Assembly (NCBI GenBank): GCA_016926755.1
Contig: JAFGNZ010000007.1
Span: 1-60,335, forward strand
Direction of reading: 5' to 3'
From: Myxococcaceae bacterium
GTDB taxonomy: Bacteria; Myxococcota; Myxococcia; Myxococcales; Myxococcaceae
Length of the DNA: 60,335 bases
How positions within the stretch are numbered: position 1 is the first letter of the stretch; each line of letters opens with the position of its first letter. Under the pieces are notes generated by a model. The model searched no databases. It saw only the letters and a list, made by a program, of their open reading frames with translations, and was not told where the DNA came from. This document shows, one piece after another, positions 57,790-60,335 of this stretch. The translations under genes were made by a program, and so were the position numbers.

Positions 57790-60037
57790 CACGCGAACCG
57801 CCCTCACCGTCTTCGGGCTGCTGGCCCTGCTGGCGCTGATCTACCGCTCGGTCTTCAGCGGCCACCTGCTTGCGGGGCGGGACGTGTTCCGCATCTTCTT
57901 CCCGGACTCCGCCTTCCTCCTCGAGTCCCTCCGCGCCGGCGAGCTGCCCCTGTGGAACCCCTACGTGCGCCTGGGGCAGCCGTTCGCGGCCACGCTCTAC
58001 TCCCAGGTCTTCTACCCGCCGCGCTGGGTGGCGGTGGTGCTCGCCGGGCCCATCGCCGCGATGACGGTGATGCAGGTGTTCCACGTCGCGGTGGCCGCCG
58101 TGGGCGCGTTCCTCCTGGCCCGCCAGCTCCGGCTCTCCTGGACGGCCTCCATCGTCGCGGCGGCCGTGTTCGGCGTGTCGCCGATGATGACGGACCTGGG
58201 CATCCAGCAGAACGTCGTCGACGCGGCCGCCTGGAGCGGCTTCATCGTCGCCTGCGCCCGCACCGCCGCGCTCCAGCCCGGCCTTGCCCCCGTCGCCAGG
58301 CTCGCCGCGTTCGCCGCCCTTTCCCTGCTGGCCGGCTCGCCGGAGACGACGCTCTGGCAGGGCATCGTGTCGCTCCTGGCCGTGTGGAGCACGCGCCGCC
58401 CCGGAGTGGGCGCGAGGCACGCGCCCCAGGCGCCTCGGTGGACCGGAGCCGCGCGCGTGGTGGGTGGGCTGGCGCTGGCGGGAGGCCTGGCCGCCCTGGT
58501 GCTGCTCCCCGCCGCCGAGTTCGCGATGAACTCCCTGCGCACGCGGGCGGACGGCTTCGCGGACCAGCGCCTGGCCTGGTCCGTGTCCTGGCCGCAGCTG
58601 CTCTCCACCGTGTGGCCCCTGGCGGACTGGCCGCGCGGGCCGTACTGGGGCGAGGACCAGTGGTTCATCCTCAACCAGTTCCTCGGCTCGGTGGCGTGCG
58701 CGCTGGCCGTGGCGGGCGCCCTCGCAGGTCCCCGCCGGGCCCGGCCCTTCGCGGTGGGCGCGCTGCTGTTCGCGCTGCTGAGCCTCGGCCGCCACTTCCC
58801 TCCCGCCGCCGCGCTGCTGCACGTGCCGCCCTTCTCGCTGTTCCGCTACCCGGCGAAGTACTTCGTGGGAGCCGCCTTCTGCCTCTCGCTCCTGGCCGGC
58901 TTCGGCCTGGAGGCTCTGGGCAGGCTCTCCCGGCGGGTGCGGCCCTCGCTCCTCCGAGCAGCAGTGGCGTTCGTGGGCATGGTGGCCGCCATCGGCGTGG
59001 CCGGCCCGATCGTCCGACGGCTGCCGATGCGCGAGTCCGCCGAGGCCGGCATCACCTGGCCGCTGCTCTTCCTGGGGCTGGGCCTCGTCTTCCTCTTCGT
59101 CCTGCGCGATCCGTTCGCGCGCCCGCGCCGGGTGCGCCACGCGCTCGGGGCGCTCGGGGTGCTGGAGCTGGTGGCGGCCCATCACCTCCTCACCGTGCCG
59201 AAGTACTCGCCCCGTGAGCCGCTGGCGCGCACCTCGGCGATCCGGCAGGGCCTGCCCGAGCCCTTCGAGGGGCGCATCAGCGCGGACATCCAGGGGCCCG
59301 CGGACCCGACCCAGGTCCCCGCCGCCGCATCACGCACCATCGAGCTGAGCCGGGATCGGCTCATCCCCAACCGCTTCGTCGAGGAGCGGCTGCCCGCGCT
59401 GGAGGGCTACGGCGCGCCCGAGCCCATCCGCAGCGACGTGTTCCACCTGGCCGGGGAGCGCAGCGTCTACGATCTCACCGGCGTCACCTGGTACGTGCGC
59501 CAGGGGCCGCCCCCCTACCCGGATCTCGAGCTGCTCCAGACGCTCGAGGACGGCACCACCCTCTCCCGCTCCCGCACCGCCCTGCCCCGCGCCTTCCTCG
59601 TCCAGCAGGCCCGGGTGGTGCCAGACGCGGAGGCCCTGAGCGCGGTGCTGGACCCGGCCCAGCCCTTCCGGCGCACCGGCTTCCTCGCCACGGGCGAGCC
59701 CCTGGATCTCCCGCCGTGTGGAGGCCGCGCGCGAATCCTCCGCGCGGGTGCGCGTCTCCTGGAGGTGGAGGTGGACGCCTGCGACGAGAGCTACCTGGTG
59801 GTCAGCGACAGCCACTATCCAGGCTGGCGCGCGACGCTCGACGGCGCTCCCGTGCCCCTCCACCGCGCCAACTTCGCGCTGCGCGCCGTGCGCGTCCCCG
59901 CCGGCCCCCACACCGTCCGCTTCGAGTACGCGCCGCTGAGCTTCCGCGCGGGGCTCGCGGTGTCCCTGCTCACGCTGGGAGGGCTCGCCGCGGCGCTCTC
60001 CGCGACCCGCCGCCGCTCTCGACGCGCGAGCCCGTGA
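57779..60037 (+). CDS. YfhO family membrane protein
   Basis: A 752-residue protein with about 12 hydrophobic segments followed by a soluble C-terminal part. N-terminal motifs GHLLAGRDVFRIFFPDSAFLLES and ELPLWNPYVRLGQPFAA are typical of the YfhO group. GSPETTLWQG and the C-terminal lectin-like VVSDSHYPGWRATLDGAPVPLHRANF also fit. The Bacillus relative is involved in glycosylation of lipoteichoic acid. Here a GT-C-type role in envelope glycans is inferred. ATG overlaps the right repeat. Before the insertion it would have overlapped the GT-C gene by ATGA, so the two formed one operon. No gene is supported in the 162 bp after its stop. Confidence 0.85.
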   Translation: MRRSTRTALTVFGLLALLALIYRSVFSGHLLAGRDVFRIFFPDSAFLLESLRAGELPLWNPYVRLGQPFAATLYSQVFYPPRWVAVVLAGPIAAMTVMQVFHVAVAAVGAFLLARQLRLSWTASIVAAAVFGVSPMMTDLGIQQNVVDAAAWSGFIVACARTAALQPGLAPVARLAAFAALSLLAGSPETTLWQGIVSLLAVWSTRRPGVGARHAPQAPRWTGAARVVGGLALAGGLAALVLLPAAEFAMNSLRTRADGFADQRLAWSVSWPQLLSTVWPLADWPRGPYWGEDQWFILNQFLGSVACALAVAGALAGPRRARPFAVGALLFALLSLGRHFPPAAALLHVPPFSLFRYPAKYFVGAAFCLSLLAGFGLEALGRLSRRVRPSLLRAAVAFVGMVAAIGVAGPIVRRLPMRESAEAGITWPLLFLGLGLVFLFVLRDPFARPRRVRHALGALGVLELVAAHHLLTVPKYSPREPLARTSAIRQGLPEPFEGRISADIQGPADPTQVPAAASRTIELSRDRLIPNRFVEERLPALEGYGAPEPIRSDVFHLAGERSVYDLTGVTWYVRQGPPPYPDLELLQTLEDGTTLSRSRTALPRAFLVQQARVVPDAEALSAVLDPAQPFRRTGFLATGEPLDLPPCGGRARILRAGARLLEVEVDACDESYLVVSDSHYPGWRATLDGAPVPLHRANFALRAVRVPAGPHTVRFEYAPLSFRAGLAVSLLTLGGLAAALSATRRRSRRASP

Positions 60038-60199
60038 TCTCGGAGGGTGTTGAGCCGAGGCAGGCAGGCCCAAGAGGGGAGCTTCCCCGGCGCAGCGCCA
60101 GGCCCCACCGCGCCCCTGGGTGCAGAGCGGACTGCCTACCTGCCATGTCGGACCCGGCTGATGTGATGGCAGCCACCTGAAACGAGGAGGGTGGCGGAC

Positions 60200-60335
60200 A
60201 TGGAACGGCTGGGACTCGTCTTTCAAGTCGAGCAGGAGCTGGAGCGCATTATCTCGTTGGGCCGGCTGCCGGAGGGTGGAGTGCTTCCCTCGGAGCACAC
60301 GCTGGCGCGCCGCTATGGCGTCTCCCGAAGCACGG
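60200..60335 (+). CDS. GntR family transcriptional regulator, 3'-truncated by the window edge
   Basis: The first 45 codons only. A winged-helix start with LGRLPEGGVLPSEHTLARRYGVSRST, matching the GntR motif G-x-L-P-x-G-x-x-L-P-S-E-x-x-L-A-x-x-Y-G-V-S-R-x-T. ATG at 60200 has GAGGAGG nine bases upstream; the GTG at 60191 abuts the Shine-Dalgarno and is rejected. Subfamily cannot be assigned. Confidence 0.88.
   Translation, partial: MERLGLVFQVEQELERIISLGRLPEGGVLPSEHTLARRYGVSRST

Noticed and set aside
1-60335. tRNA or rRNA genes
   Set aside because: I looked for conserved TPsiC-loop (GGTTCGA) and acceptor patterns in the intergenic spaces. The one near match, GGTTCGAG at about 19954, lacks the rest of a cloverleaf.

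Overview
The window is very GC-rich, densely coding DNA with strong G/C preference at third codon positions and frequent GTG and TTG starts. Gene content points to a myxobacterium (Myxococcota), most likely of the Cystobacter/Archangium/Stigmatella type. The signs are several Hanks-type Ser/Thr kinases (one with a transmembrane segment and Cys-rich tail), a Gly/Arg-rich ribosomal protein S18, L25/Ctc with an Ala/Lys tail, SpoVG, DUF1844, TadE/TadG-like pseudopilins, many lipoproteins and an arginine operon of the acyl-ornithine type. The lineage is an inference; no rRNA gene is present to confirm it.

Layout. 1-6 kb: end of ribonucleotide reductase beta (nrdB), a pirin, a reverse-strand nucleotide-salvage block (hpt, upp, tdk), a DUF5658 membrane protein, spoVG and prs. 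6-13 kb: ribosomal and replication housekeeping (rplY, pth, then rpsF-rpsR-rplI and dnaB), interrupted on the opposite strand by a 684-residue protein built of 29-residue helical repeats with a C-terminal HExxH motif. 13-20 kb: a thiE/glutamine-amidotransferase/thiD operon, small conserved genes, and a two-gene unit (VWA protein plus a protein ending in a Fis-like helix-turn-helix). 20-27 kb: clpB, then an accessory island (transmembrane kinase, lipoproteins, unknown genes, transposase and gene fragments) flanked by a second copy of the last codons of argR. 27-35.3 kb: argR and a divergent, translationally coupled arginine operon (acyl-ornithine carbamoyltransferase, argB, argE-like, argH, argG, DUF1611, argC). 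35-44 kb: a Tat-exported molybdenum hydroxylase of three subunits, a secreted protein and three TadE/TadG-like pseudopilin genes. 44-46.4 kb: two tandem low-GC trypsin-like lipoproteins. 46-51 kb: truA, a kinase with a ribbon-helix-helix-like tail, an RlmI-type methyltransferase and an SsnA-like amidohydrolase that has lost metal ligands. 51-60 kb: envelope polysaccharide-type functions (MBOAT acyltransferase plus SGNH partner, multi-pass membrane proteins, GT-C and YfhO-type proteins) and the start of a GntR regulator.

Two things stand out. (1) At 56.3-57.8 kb a membrane-anchored protein with a winged helix and a HEPN-like domain (R-x4-H) sits in a 1.5-kb insertion. It splits what was an ATGA stop/start overlap between a GT-C gene and yfhO, and the 13-bp sequence of that junction is duplicated on both sides. 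(2) The arginine operon combines an acyl-ornithine carbamoyltransferase with an atypical specificity residue, an ArgB-like protein without the usual N-terminal K-x-G-G, and a DUF1611 P-loop protein. A relative of DUF1611 (DgcN) acetylates glutamate, so this protein is a candidate for the missing N-acylglutamate-forming step.
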